From Hyphomicrobiales bacterium (GTDB taxonomy: Bacteria; Pseudomonadota; Alphaproteobacteria; Rhizobiales; Rhizobiaceae): a stretch of 64,000 nt of DNA. Position 1 is the stretch's first letter, and each line of letters opens with the position of its first letter. A model generated the notes under the pieces. The model worked only from the letters and a program-made list of their open reading frames with translations, searched no databases and was not told the origin of the DNA. This document shows, piece after piece, positions 25,427-33,200 of the stretch. Location of the stretch: assembly GCA_900466605.1 (NCBI GenBank), contig UBMU01000016.1, positions 62,001 to 126,000 on the forward strand, read 5' to 3'. The position numbers and the translations under genes are program-made.

Positions 25427-26209
25427 ATGCTGATCGATACGCATTGCCACCTGGATTTCGCCGATTTCGAGGAGGAGCGGGACGAGATTGTCAAGCGTGC
25501 TCACGACGCGGGTGTCAAGCAGATGGTGACGATCTCGACGCGCGTTCGCAAGCTCGACGGGCTGCTTGAGATTACGGAGAAATATCCATCCGTTTTCTGT
25601 TCCGTCGGAACGCATCCGAACAATGCCGGCGATGAGCTCGACATTCAGGCGGGCGACCTCGTGCGTCTTGCCAATGCCCATGAAAAGATCGTCGCAATCG
25701 GGGAAGCCGGTCTCGACTATTTCTACGACACGCAGAAGCCGGAAGACCAGCAGACCGGGTTGCTACGCCACATCGAGGCGTCGCGCGAAACTCAGCTGCC
25801 GCTTATTATCCATAGCCGCAGTGCCGACGAAGACATGGCAGCGATCCTGACCGAGGAAACGGGGAAGGGTGCTTTCCCCTTCATTCTCCATTGTTTCTCT
25901 GCAGGTGCCGAACTCGCAAGGGTCGGTATTGAACTCGGCGGCTACATCTCCTTCTCAGGTATTCTTACCTTCCCGAAGTCGGAAGAATTGCGCGACATCG
26001 CGAAGACGGTTCCGCATGATCGGCTGCTGGTCGAGACCGATGCGCCTTACCTTGCGCCGAAGCGCTGGCGCGGCAAGCGCAATGAGCCATCCTATGTCGT
26101 GAACACGGCGGAGGTCCTGGCCGAGACGCTTGGCCTTAGCTATGCCGAAATGGCACGGGTCACGACCGACAACGCATTCCGCATTTTCTCAAAGATGCCA
26201 AGGATCTGA
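25427..26209 (+). CDS. tatD: TatD-family metal-dependent hydrolase/DNase
   Basis: This 260-residue TIM-barrel hydrolase has the TatD metal ligands: DTHCHLDF at residues 4-11, GEAGLDYF near 93, the histidines in IHSRSADED and LHCFSAGAE, and ETDAPYLAPKRWRGKRNEPSYV near 205-225. Family members act as 3'-5' DNases or D-aminoacyl-tRNA deacylase-like hydrolases. I chose the ATG at 25427, where homology starts, rather than earlier in-frame starts inside metG. The next gene begins 4 bases after its stop. Confidence 0.93.
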   Translation: MLIDTHCHLDFADFEEERDEIVKRAHDAGVKQMVTISTRVRKLDGLLEITEKYPSVFCSVGTHPNNAGDELDIQAGDLVRLANAHEKIVAIGEAGLDYFYDTQKPEDQQTGLLRHIEASRETQLPLIIHSRSADEDMAAILTEETGKGAFPFILHCFSAGAELARVGIELGGYISFSGILTFPKSEELRDIAKTVPHDRLLVETDAPYLAPKRWRGKRNEPSYVVNTAEVLAETLGLSYAEMARVTTDNAFRIFSKMPRI

Positions 26210-26213
26210 GAGC

Positions 26214-27044
26214 GTGGGTTACAGACGGCGTTTCACCATTCTCGGCTGTTCGTCGTCGCCCGGCGTGCCGCGCATTACCGGTGACTGGGGTGCCTGTGAT
26301 CCAGCCAATCCGAAGAACCGGCGCACCCGTGCAGCGTTTATGATCCAGCAGTTTGACGACAACGGTGGCGTCACGACCGTCGTCATCGATACCGGGCCGG
26401 ACTTTCGAGAGCAGATGATCGCCGCACGCGTCACGCACATCGACGCGGTTGTCTATACCCATCCTCATGCCGATCACATTCATGGTCTCGATGACTTGCG
26501 CGGCTATTTTTATGGATCGCAACAGCGCGTTCCCATCCATGCGACACGAGAAACGATGGATCGCATTCGCCAGGGTTTCGGCTATTGTATGGAGACGCCT
26601 CCAGGCAGTAATTATCCGCCGATCGTCGAACCCAAGATTATTGAAAGCCTTGATACGCCGCTACGAATTACCGGCGCCGGAGGCACTGTTTCGCTGCGCC
26701 CACATACCCAGCAGCACGGTGATATAACGTCGTTGGGTTTCCGCATTGGGGATGTTGCTTATTGCAGCGATATCAGTGACTTTCCGCCAGAAACTATTAC
26801 GAAGCTTCAAGAACTCGACGTTCTCATTATCGACGCGTTGCAATATCGTTATCACCCGAGCCATCTGTCGCTCGAGCAGTCCCTTGACTGGATTGATCGC
26901 CTGAAGCCTAAGCGCGCGATCCTGACGCACATGCACACGCCACTCGACTACGACACTGTAATGGCGGAAACGCCGGACCATGTCTTTCCAGCTTACGACC
27001 AGATGAGCTTCGATATCGAGCTAGCGGAGCTCGAGAGCGTCTGA
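26214..27044 (+). CDS. Metallo-beta-lactamase-fold hydrolase, PhnP-like
   Basis: This 276-residue protein has the two-metal site THPHADHIHGLDDLR (HxHxDH) near residue 80 and later metal ligands in LTHMHTPLDYD. The N-terminus TILGCSSSPGVPRITGDWGACD is typical of the PhnP/phosphoribosyl cyclic phosphodiesterase-like branch, found beside metG and tatD in alphaproteobacteria. The start is GTG at 26214 with AAGGA nine bases upstream; longer frames run into tatD. The substrate is unknown. Confidence 0.88.
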   Translation: MGYRRRFTILGCSSSPGVPRITGDWGACDPANPKNRRTRAAFMIQQFDDNGGVTTVVIDTGPDFREQMIAARVTHIDAVVYTHPHADHIHGLDDLRGYFYGSQQRVPIHATRETMDRIRQGFGYCMETPPGSNYPPIVEPKIIESLDTPLRITGAGGTVSLRPHTQQHGDITSLGFRIGDVAYCSDISDFPPETITKLQELDVLIIDALQYRYHPSHLSLEQSLDWIDRLKPKRAILTHMHTPLDYDTVMAETPDHVFPAYDQMSFDIELAELESV

Positions 27045-27277
27045 CGTCCACAGCGTGAGCGCGCTTCGTTGTGGTTGGTGGTGTGGTGGAGGGCTCACGC
27101 TCGCTCAATCAAATCGATCGATACAGATAAGTTCCATAACCTATCTTATCTGATTTTCTTGTGTCGCCGAGTGGGGCAAAATATCGCGCGTGTCGCGCAA
27201 CACCCCGCTTGCTAATCTGCGCTCTTTCTTTCTGCGTAGACTGCCCTAAAGTTTCTAGGTCAGCCGGAGCCGTTGCC

Positions 27278-27706
27278 ATGCGCGCCTTTCTCGCAGTTGT
27301 TATCCTGTGTGCAGCGTCCCTAGTCGTACTCGTGGCTGCTCGGGCCGAAGATCCGATCGACATGACGCGCACGATGATCGAGGCGCAGATCAAGGCGTTC
27401 CTGAACGACGATGTCGATACGGCGTATTCCTATGCTGCGCCTGGGATCAAGGCGGTCTACCCCGACAAGAACGTCTTCTTCGCCATGGTCAAGAAAAGCT
27501 ATCAGCCGGTCTATCATCCGGGCAATTATGCCTTTGGGCGCAGCCGCTCGATCGACAACGGCGCGATGATTTATCACGAAGTGCTGATATCGGGCCGTGA
27601 CGGCAAGGATTGGACCGCCGTCTATCAGGTGGCGCGTCAGCCTGATGGAGGCTACAAGATCAACGGCGTGCAGATCGTGCCAAACACCGAAAGCAAAGGC
27701 ATCTGA
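27278..27706 (+). CDS. Exported DUF4864 protein
   Basis: This 142-residue secreted protein starts with a signal peptide (MRAFLAVVILCAASLVVLVA, cut near ARA). A single DUF4864 domain follows, with IEAQIKAFLNDDVDTAYSYA, the conserved VYPDKNVFFAMVKKSYQPVY and IYHEVLISGRDGKDWTAVYQ. The fold is predicted to be like a small NTF2-type or cystatin-like domain, but its function is unknown. GGAG precedes the ATG at 27278; a longer frame adds 39 residues without similarity. Confidence 0.82.
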   Translation: MRAFLAVVILCAASLVVLVAARAEDPIDMTRTMIEAQIKAFLNDDVDTAYSYAAPGIKAVYPDKNVFFAMVKKSYQPVYHPGNYAFGRSRSIDNGAMIYHEVLISGRDGKDWTAVYQVARQPDGGYKINGVQIVPNTESKGI

Positions 27707-27764
27707 GCCGCGGCGAGGCGGCCTGCACTAGGCATCAGATACGTTTGCCGCGATTAACCTGCTC

Positions 27765-28895
27765 TCAGACGGGCTCCAGGTCGCCCCTCGCCCATTCTTC
27801 CTGCGTTTCCGCCATGAAGTCAGCGAAGCGGCCTTCGGCAATCGCCTTGCGAATACCCTGCATCAGTTCCTGATAGTATGCGAGATTGTGCCAGGAGAGC
27901 AGCATGCCTCCAAGCGCCTCGTTGGCGCGGACGAGGTGATGCAGGTAGGCGCGCGAGTAGTCGCGCGAGGCCGGGCAGTTCGACTGTTCGTCGAGCGGCC
28001 GCATATCCTCGGCGTGACGGGCGTTGCGGATGTTGACCTTGCCTCGGCGGGTAAAGGCAAGCCCGTGTCGGCCGGAGCGCGTCGGCATCACGCAATCGAA
28101 CATGTCGATGCCGCGAGCGACGGACTTCAGGATATCGTCGGGTGTGCCGACGCCCATGAGGTAGCGCGGCTTCTCGGTTGGTAGGACCGGCAGAGTCTCT
28201 TCAAGCATTTTCAGCATGACGTCCTGCGGTTCGCCGACAGCGAGACCGCCGACCGCGTAACCCTTGAGGTCGAGATCAGCGAGCGCCGCGGCCGACCGCA
28301 CGCGCAGCGCGGGCACATCCCCGCCCTGCACGATGCCGAACATCGCCTTGCCCGGCTGATGGCCAAAGGCGACCTTGCATCGCTCCGCCCAGCGCAGCGA
28401 CATTTCCATGGCACGCTCGATCTCGCGCGGTTCGGCCGGCAGCGCGACGCATTCGTCGAGCTGCATCTGGATATCGGAATCGAGCAAGCCCTGGATCTCG
28501 ATTGAGCGCTCCGGCGACATGTGATGCAGGCTGCCGTCGACATGCGACTTAAAGGTCACGCCCTGCTCATCGAGCTTGCGAAGGCCGGAGAGCGACATCA
28601 CCTGGAAGCCGCCGCTGTCGGTGAGGATCGGCCCGTCCCAGCGGATCAGCTTGTGAAGACCACCGAGACGCGCCACGCGCTCGGCCGTCGGCCGCAGCAT
28701 CAGATGGTAGGTATTGCCGAGAATGATATCAGCGCCGGTGTCGCGAACCTGGTCAAGATACATCGCCTTGACTGTGCCGACAGTGCCGACGGGCATGAAA
28801 GCCGGCGTGCGGATTGTGCCGCGCGGCATCGAGACTTCGCCCAGTCGGGCGCCAGTGTCGGTCTTCTTGAGGGTGAACTGGAAATTCTCGGTCAT
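27765..28895 (-). CDS. tgt: Queuine tRNA-ribosyltransferase (Tgt) with reduced zinc site
   Basis: This 376-residue enzyme exchanges the wobble guanine of GUN-anticodon tRNAs for preQ1. The catalytic [16 protein letters not shown], the GIVQGG motif and the [14 protein letters not shown] segment are present. The C-terminal zinc site, normally C-x-C-x2-C with a later His, reads S305-N-C307-P-A-S310 with H336, so two of three cysteines are serine. The protein is otherwise full length. It starts directly after the queA stop with no spacer, so the two are cotranscribed for queuosine synthesis. Confidence 0.96.
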   Translation of the reverse strand: MTENFQFTLKKTDTGARLGEVSMPRGTIRTPAFMPVGTVGTVKAMYLDQVRDTGADIILGNTYHLMLRPTAERVARLGGLHKLIRWDGPILTDSGGFQVMSLSGLRKLDEQGVTFKSHVDGSLHHMSPERSIEIQGLLDSDIQMQLDECVALPAEPREIERAMEMSLRWAERCKVAFGHQPGKAMFGIVQGGDVPALRVRSAAALADLDLKGYAVGGLAVGEPQDVMLKMLEETLPVLPTEKPRYLMGVGTPDDILKSVARGIDMFDCVMPTRSGRHGLAFTRRGKVNIRNARHAEDMRPLDEQSNCPASRDYSRAYLHHLVRANEALGGMLLSWHNLAYYQELMQGIRKAIAEGRFADFMAETQEEWARGDLEPV

Positions 28896-29978
28896 TTAGT
28901 CTTTCCGGAAAAGAAGGCTGGAATCGCCATAGGAATAGAAGCGGTAGCCCGTCGAAATCGCATGGCTGTAGGCTGCGTGCATCGTCTCGAAGCCGGCAAA
29001 GGCCGTGACGAGCATGAACAGCGTCGAGCGAGGCAGATGGAAGTTTGTCATCAGCATGTCAACCGCCTTGAAGCGGTAGCCGGGCGTGATGAAGATGCCG
29101 GTGGCGCCCGCCCAGGCCCGGATTTCGCCGTTCTCCTGCGCGGCACTTTCGATCAGCCGCAGCGACGTCGTGCCGACGCAGATGATGCGCCCGCCCCTCG
29201 CCTTGACGGCATTGAGGCGCGCTGCCGTCTCGCCGCTGACGTAGCCGCTTTCGAGATGCATCTTGTGATCGTCGGTGTCATCGGCCTTGACTGGCAGGAA
29301 GGTACCGGCACCGACATGCAGCGTCACGAAATGCCGCTCGACCCCCGCCTTGTTGATGGCGTCGAAAAGATCAGGCGTGAAGTGAAGCCCGGCGGTCGGA
29401 GCCGCAACGGCCCCCTCCTCGCGGGCATAGATGGTCTGGTAGTCGGCGCGGTCGCGCTCGTCCTCGGCGCGCTTCGAAGCAATATAGGGTGGCAGCGGAA
29501 TATGCCCGACCGAATGGATCGCCTCGTCGAGCATCGGTCCGGAAAGGTCGAACGCAAGCGTGACTTCGCCGCCCTCGCCTTTTTCCTCGACGGTGCATTC
29601 GAGCTTGCCGAGAAGGCAGCTGCTGCCGTCATTGCCGAACGAGATGCGATCGCCGATCTTGATGCGCTTGCCGGGTTTGGCAAAAGCTTTCCAGCGGCTG
29701 GCGCCAATGCGCATGTGCAGCGTGGCCGAAACCTGCTGCCCGCCGGCGCCTTCGCGATGGCGGATGCCCTCGAGCTGGGCCGGGATCACTTTGGTGTCGT
29801 TGAAGACGAGCGCGTCCCCTGCCCTGAGAAAGCTTGGCAGATCGCTGACGCGATGGTCGGATAGCTGCGCGTCGCCCGATGGATCGACGACCAGCAGACG
29901 CGCGCTGTCGCGCGGCTCGGCTGGCCGCAGGGCGATCCGTTCATCCGGCAGGTCGAAATCAAAGAGGTCTACGCGCAT
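28896..29978 (-). CDS. queA: S-adenosylmethionine:tRNA ribosyltransferase-isomerase QueA
   Basis: This 360-residue enzyme transfers the ribosyl group of SAM to preQ1-tRNA to give epoxyqueuosine. Family signatures are [20 protein letters not shown] at the N-terminus, [17 protein letters not shown] in the middle and [18 protein letters not shown] near the C-terminus. I take ATG 29978; a GTG directly before it (29981) is also possible. It forms a pair with tgt, and ppiB is the next gene upstream, separated by a terminator. Confidence 0.96.
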   Translation of the reverse strand: MRVDLFDFDLPDERIALRPAEPRDSARLLVVDPSGDAQLSDHRVSDLPSFLRAGDALVFNDTKVIPAQLEGIRHREGAGGQQVSATLHMRIGASRWKAFAKPGKRIKIGDRISFGNDGSSCLLGKLECTVEEKGEGGEVTLAFDLSGPMLDEAIHSVGHIPLPPYIASKRAEDERDRADYQTIYAREEGAVAAPTAGLHFTPDLFDAINKAGVERHFVTLHVGAGTFLPVKADDTDDHKMHLESGYVSGETAARLNAVKARGGRIICVGTTSLRLIESAAQENGEIRAWAGATGIFITPGYRFKAVDMLMTNFHLPRSTLFMLVTAFAGFETMHAAYSHAISTGYRFYSYGDSSLLFRKD

Positions 29979-29998
29979 CACTCAAATCCAGGCAAAGC

Positions 29999-30036
29999 GA
30001 AACCCGCCCCCACGCTTTCACGCAAGGGCGGGTTTC
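29999..30036 (-). terminator. Hairpin after ppiB
   Basis: AAACCCGCCC and GGGCGGGTTT form a 10-base stem with a 16-base loop between ppiB and queA. The A/T ends give T runs on both strands. It probably ends or attenuates the coaD-ppiA-ppiB transcript before queA-tgt. Confidence 0.65.
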
Positions 30037-30050
30037 AGCAGAAATCACAA

Positions 30051-30560
30051 TCAGACGTCAGCGGCAACCCGCATCGAGACGATCGAGTCCGGATCGGTGA
30101 CCGGCTCGCCCTTCTTGATCTTGTCGATGTTGTCCATGCCTTCGATGACCTGACCCCAGACGGAGTACTGCTTGTTCAGCCAGGGAGCGTCAGTGAAGCA
30201 GATGAAGAACTGCGAGTTGGCCGAGTTCGGGTTCTGCGAACGGGCCATCGAGCAGGTACCTCTGATGTGGCTGACGGCAGAGAACTCGGCCTTCAGGTCC
30301 GGCTTCTCGGAACCGCCCATGCCGGCGCGGCTCGGGTTGAAGCTCTCGCCACCCTTCTTGCCGAACTTCACGTCGCCGGTCTGCGCCATGAAGTCGTTGA
30401 TGACGCGGTGGAAGACAACGCCGTCATAGGCCTTCTCGCGAGCGAGTTCCTTGATGCGGGCGACGTGTTCCGGCGCCACTTCCGGCAGCAGCTGGATGAC
30501 AACTTTGCCCTTGGTGGTTTCCAGGATGATGGTGTTTTCGGGATCCTTGATCTCGGCCAT
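30051..30560 (-). CDS. ppiB: Cytoplasmic peptidyl-prolyl cis-trans isomerase (cyclophilin)
   Basis: This 169-residue cyclophilin has no signal peptide. Catalytic and binding residues are in VVFHRVINDFMAQTGD (the Arg of FHRV), the ARSQNPNSANSQFFICF segment and TDAPWLNKQYSVWGQVIEGM. It speeds proline isomerisation during protein folding. GGAGAAGAAG precedes the ATG. It is a paralogue of the exported cyclophilin encoded 27 bases upstream, and the pair is conserved in rhizobia between coaD and queA. Confidence 0.95.
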   Translation of the reverse strand: MAEIKDPENTIILETTKGKVVIQLLPEVAPEHVARIKELAREKAYDGVVFHRVINDFMAQTGDVKFGKKGGESFNPSRAGMGGSEKPDLKAEFSAVSHIRGTCSMARSQNPNSANSQFFICFTDAPWLNKQYSVWGQVIEGMDNIDKIKKGEPVTDPDSIVSMRVAADV

Positions 30561-30587
30561 TCTTCTTCTCCTACTTTGTCTTGAAAC

Positions 30588-31157
30588 TTACTTCTTGCCG
30601 ACGGTGACCTTGATCATCCGGTCGGGATTGCTGACTTCGCCGTTCTGGCCTTCGCCGCGCTTGATCTTGTCGACGTTCTCCATGCCGGAAACGACCTTGC
30701 CGACGACCGTATACTGGCCGTTGAGGAAGGATCCATCAGCGAACATGATGAAAAACTGCGAGTTGGCCGAGTTCGGGTCCTGCGAACGGGCCATGCCGAC
30801 CGTGCCGCGAACGAAAGGCGTCTTGGAAAACTCTGCAGGCAGATCAGGCAGGTCGGAGCCGCCGGTACCGGCAAGGCTTGCATCAAAGCCCTTTTCCATG
30901 TTGCCGAACTTCACGTCGCCAGTCTGGGCCATGAACCCTTCGATGACGCGATGGAAGGCCACATTGTCATATGCGCCCTTCTTGGCGAGCGCTTCGATCT
31001 GCGCGACGTGCTTCGGCGCGACGTCGGGCATAAGCTGGATCACGACCGGGCCGTCCTTCAGCTGGATCGTCAGCGTTTCAGCGGACTGCGCGAACGCGTC
31101 GCCGGCGAACGAAGCAAGGTAAAGCACGCCTGCAAATGCGAGATAGAAGAGTTTCAT
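30588..31157 (-). CDS. ppiA: Exported peptidyl-prolyl cis-trans isomerase (cyclophilin)
   Basis: This 189-residue periplasmic cyclophilin begins with a signal peptide (MKLFYLAFAGVLYLASFAGDAFA). The catalytic core matches the cytoplasmic paralogue next to it: NVAFHRVIEGFMAQTGD, ARSQDPNSANSQFFIMF and NGQYTVVGKVVSGM. It should assist folding of envelope proteins. A GGAG lies 8 bases before the ATG. The two cyclophilin genes probably arose by duplication, one gaining or losing the export signal. Confidence 0.94.
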   Translation of the reverse strand: MKLFYLAFAGVLYLASFAGDAFAQSAETLTIQLKDGPVVIQLMPDVAPKHVAQIEALAKKGAYDNVAFHRVIEGFMAQTGDVKFGNMEKGFDASLAGTGGSDLPDLPAEFSKTPFVRGTVGMARSQDPNSANSQFFIMFADGSFLNGQYTVVGKVVSGMENVDKIKRGEGQNGEVSNPDRMIKVTVGKK

Positions 31158-31185
31158 GTTGGCTCCGTTGCGGCGAAAATCTCGC

Positions 31186-31680
31186 CTAGGATTTGCGCTT
31201 GGATTGAAGGGCTTTCAAGAAGGCAGCCGGCACAAAGGCGCTGACATCGCCTCCCATGGCAGCGATTTGCCGGACCAATGTGGCGGTTATGGGCCGCGAG
31301 GCCGTTCCAGCCGGTAGAAAGATCGTTTGAATGTCAGGCGCCATCTGGCGGTTCATGCCGGCCATCTGCATTTCGTAGTCGAGATCGGTGCCATCCCGCA
31401 GACCGCGGATCAGCAGCGTGGCGCCATGGGAACGTGCCGCGTCGACAACCAGATTGCCGAAGGCAACGACCGAGATATCGCCCGCCTTTTCAGGTAGTGC
31501 ATCCGCAAGCGACTGACGAATGAGATCCGCTCGCTCATCGAAGGAAAAGAGCGGTGTTTTGCCGGGGTGAATGCCGATTGCGACGATAACCTTGGATGCA
31601 ACGCTTAGCGCCTGGATGAGAACATCTAGGTGTCCGTTGGTCATTGGGTCGAACGACCCCGGATAGAAAGCTGTCGTCAT
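31186..31680 (-). CDS. coaD: Phosphopantetheine adenylyltransferase
   Basis: This 164-residue nucleotidyltransferase makes dephospho-CoA from ATP and 4'-phosphopantetheine. The T/HxGH motif is seen in [15 protein letters not shown], with [20 protein letters not shown] near residue 90 and [20 protein letters not shown] near 120. I chose the ATG at 31680, preceded by TAGG; an earlier in-frame start adds 12 residues without similarity. It leads the coaD-ppiA-ppiB group; gyrA lies further upstream, separated by small genes. Confidence 0.95.
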   Translation of the reverse strand: MTTAFYPGSFDPMTNGHLDVLIQALSVASKVIVAIGIHPGKTPLFSFDERADLIRQSLADALPEKAGDISVVAFGNLVVDAARSHGATLLIRGLRDGTDLDYEMQMAGMNRQMAPDIQTIFLPAGTASRPITATLVRQIAAMGGDVSAFVPAAFLKALQSKRKS

Positions 31681-31751
31681 TTGGCCTAGCCGTTGGTTTT
31701 CGACGCCTTTTGTCATGGATAAAGGCCGCCCGCAAGTGATTTGCCTGTCGC

Positions 31752-31788
31752 TGAACGGCTGATGAATGCGGCATTCAAGGCCGCTTCA
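31752..31788. promoter_or_regulatory. 37-bp palindromic motif, first exact copy
   Basis: Four half-sites are placed at 11-base intervals: TGAA 31752, TGAA 31763, TTCA 31774 and TTCA 31785. The whole is an inverted repeat centred on the base at 31770; the core TGAATGC-G-GCATTCA is a perfect palindrome. It lies 73 bases upstream of the small membrane protein frame at 31862. Similarity to the copy at 32032 extends a few bases beyond both ends. Confidence 0.75.
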
Positions 31789-31861
31789 GACGGGCTCACT
31801 ATAACGGAGAGCGTCAACAGCCGATGTCATTCCGGCATCGGTCCCTCCCCGGAAAACGCTC

Positions 31862-32083
31862 ATGCTGATCATCCTTGTTGCAATTGCTGTCGTTCTCTCG
31901 CTGATCGCCGAATTTCTCTACGGCTACGTGCGAGATCTCCAGGATGCAAGTTGGGTTCGGTCAAGCGTACGGGAACACTACGCAATCGTGCGGGCGACAG
32001 GAACCGTGGCATTTAAACCGATTAGGAATTCTGAACGCCAGATGAACGGCGCATTCAAAGTCGCTTCAGATCGGCCTTGGTAA
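31862..32083 (+). CDS. Possible small membrane protein, up to 73 residues
   Basis: The frame begins MLIILVAIAVVLSLIAEFLY, a good single transmembrane helix, with CCGGAAAA before the ATG. The soluble part continues YGYVRDLQDASWVRSSVREH. The last 17 residues are encoded by the second palindromic motif (32032-32068), so the original C-terminus may have been shorter and the motif may have moved into the frame. No family is recognised. Confidence 0.5.
   Translation: MLIILVAIAVVLSLIAEFLYGYVRDLQDASWVRSSVREHYAIVRATGTVAFKPIRNSERQMNGAFKVASDRPW
32032..32068. promoter_or_regulatory. 37-bp palindromic motif, second exact copy
   Basis: Half-sites are TGAA 32032, TGAA 32043, TTCA 32054 and TTCA 32065, with the same 7-base spacers as the copy 280 bases upstream. 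It lies 105 bases before the start of the small membrane protein at 32173. Spacer bases are largely conserved between the two copies (for example CATTCAA and CGCTTCAGA), suggesting recent duplication or strong constraint. Confidence 0.75.
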
Positions 32084-32172
32084 ACGACCGTTCAATACCT
32101 CTGGAACCAATTTCGCACGCATGCGTTCACTCAATCGAAGCGTAACGCGATACGCTGCACAAGGAAGAAAAT

Positions 32173-32328
32173 ATGCCCAATAAGATTACCATGATTAATG
32201 CTGTCTGGATGGTAATGATAACCGGTATGCTTGCAGCGACAGTCGCGCTTTACGATCACAAAGGAGATGCCTCCAAGGTATATGGCCCCTATGCGTCCGC
32301 TCGTGCGGCGGTAATGAGCCAATACTGA
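32173..32328 (+). CDS. Small single-pass membrane protein, 51 residues
   Basis: This 51-residue frame has AAGGAAG 6 bases before the ATG. Residues 8-27 (INAVWMVMITGMLAATVALY) form one transmembrane helix; the rest (DHKGDASKVYGPYASARAA) is a short soluble tail, probably outside the membrane. The palindromic motif at 32032 lies upstream. I know of no function. It is followed 31 bases later by another tiny membrane protein gene. Confidence 0.72.
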   Translation: MPNKITMINAVWMVMITGMLAATVALYDHKGDASKVYGPYASARAAVMSQY

Positions 32329-32359
32329 GGACCTGAACGCAACCCCAGGAGGATTGTTC

Positions 32360-32494
32360 ATGTTCACGATATTGACTGTGCTTACCGCCCTTATCAGCAT
32401 GATGTTTGTCGTGTCCGTGGCCTCCACAATTTCCGCCCTTCGACACGAAAGCGAAGAGCTGAAGAAGATCGATGGAAAGCACAGCTGGTTCTAG
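32360..32494 (+). CDS. Small single-pass membrane protein, 44 residues
   Basis: This 44-residue frame has a perfect AGGAGG 8 bases before the ATG. Residues 1-26 (MFTILTVLTALISMMFVVSV and on) form a transmembrane helix; the tail is charged (LRHESEELKKIDGKHSWF). A terminator lies 40 bases past its stop, so it probably closes a two-gene transcript with the 32173 gene. No family is recognised. Confidence 0.72.
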   Translation: MFTILTVLTALISMMFVVSVASTISALRHESEELKKIDGKHSWF

Positions 32495-32531
32495 CCGCTG
32501 TCGTAAACCTGGGAATGATTATTTCGACCAT

Positions 32532-33098
32532 CTAAGGCCGGACGGCTTTGTGTCCGGCCTTTCGTATGCGTGAAGATTTCATGCCGCTCGATGGTCTCAA
32601 CGGATATTCATCATTGATGCGCCGAACCATGACCACGTCGTCGATCTCCCTGTTGTCATGGATAAAGCCCGCCGGAATACGTCCGGCCTCTTGGAAGCCG
32701 TCGCGCCTGTAAAACTGCAAAGCCGCTCCGTTCTCGGCGCTGACCGCGAGTTCCAGCTGGCGGATTCCGTCCTCGCGCGCATAAATCACTGCGGCATCCA
32801 GCAATGCGCTGGAGCACCCTTTTCCCCTTTCGCTGCTGCGTACGTAGACCATGATCAGCGTTGCGCGATGCGCCATTTTGCTGGCGCGCTGTCTGATCAA
32901 GCCCAGAATGCCAACCGGCTCGTCATCCTAGAAAGCTACGAAAACCGGTCCATCGACCAGTCGCTTGCACCACTCCTCGTCTGACAGCGCTTCCCAGTCT
33001 TCGACGCTGCTGGCGAAGGCCGCAGGTTCGGTCCGCAGTGCTTCCAGGCGAATAGCCTTGACGATGGCAACGTCATCAATACCGAGAATCCGGATCAA
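32532..33098 (-). pseudogene. GNAT acetyltransferase interrupted by an amber codon
   Basis: Two frames join into one GNAT N-acetyltransferase if the TAG at 32928-32930 is read through: the first ends DGPVFVAF and the second continues DDEPVGILGLIRQRAS in the same frame. The start is probably TTG 33098 with AGGAGG 6 bases upstream; the acetyl-CoA loop RSSERGKGCSSALLDAA is in the second part. The stop falls at codon 57 of about 188. The last codons run through the terminator at 32534, so the original 3' end may also be altered. It looks like a recent single-base loss of function, or a sequencing error. Confidence 0.75.
32534..32562 (+). terminator. Terminator after the small membrane protein genes
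   Basis: AAGGCCGGAC and GTCCGGCCTT form a 10-base stem with an 8-base loop, ending in TTT. It lies 40 bases after the 32360-32494 stop. On the other strand it overlaps the last codons of the broken GNAT gene. Confidence 0.75.
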
Positions 33099-33154
33099 TC
33101 TGCTCCTCCTTCGGCTGCGCTGCGGTTGGGCAAGAAACCTTGAGATACCCAAAA

Positions 33155-33180
33155 GAAAACCGGGCATTTGCCCGGTTTTC
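33155..33180 (-). terminator. gyrA terminator
   Basis: GAAAACCGGGC and GCCCGGTTTTC form an 11-base perfect stem with loop ATTT, 20 bases past the gyrA stop. The TTTTC end and following bases fit an intrinsic terminator on the minus strand; it could work in both directions. Confidence 0.85.
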
Positions 33181-33200
33181 AAGATCACCATATCAGAACG

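Noticed and set aside
31741..32016. Plus-strand frame reading through the first palindrome
   Set aside because: The conserved stretch is explained better by the DNA-level palindrome with fixed half-site spacing than by a peptide; there is no ribosome binding site for the TTG start.
31752..32068. Interpretation of the palindromes as RirA iron boxes
   Set aside because: The inner TGA-N9-TCA fits the loose iron-box pattern, but that pattern is short and common, the flanking half-sites are unexplained by it and no iron gene is nearby.
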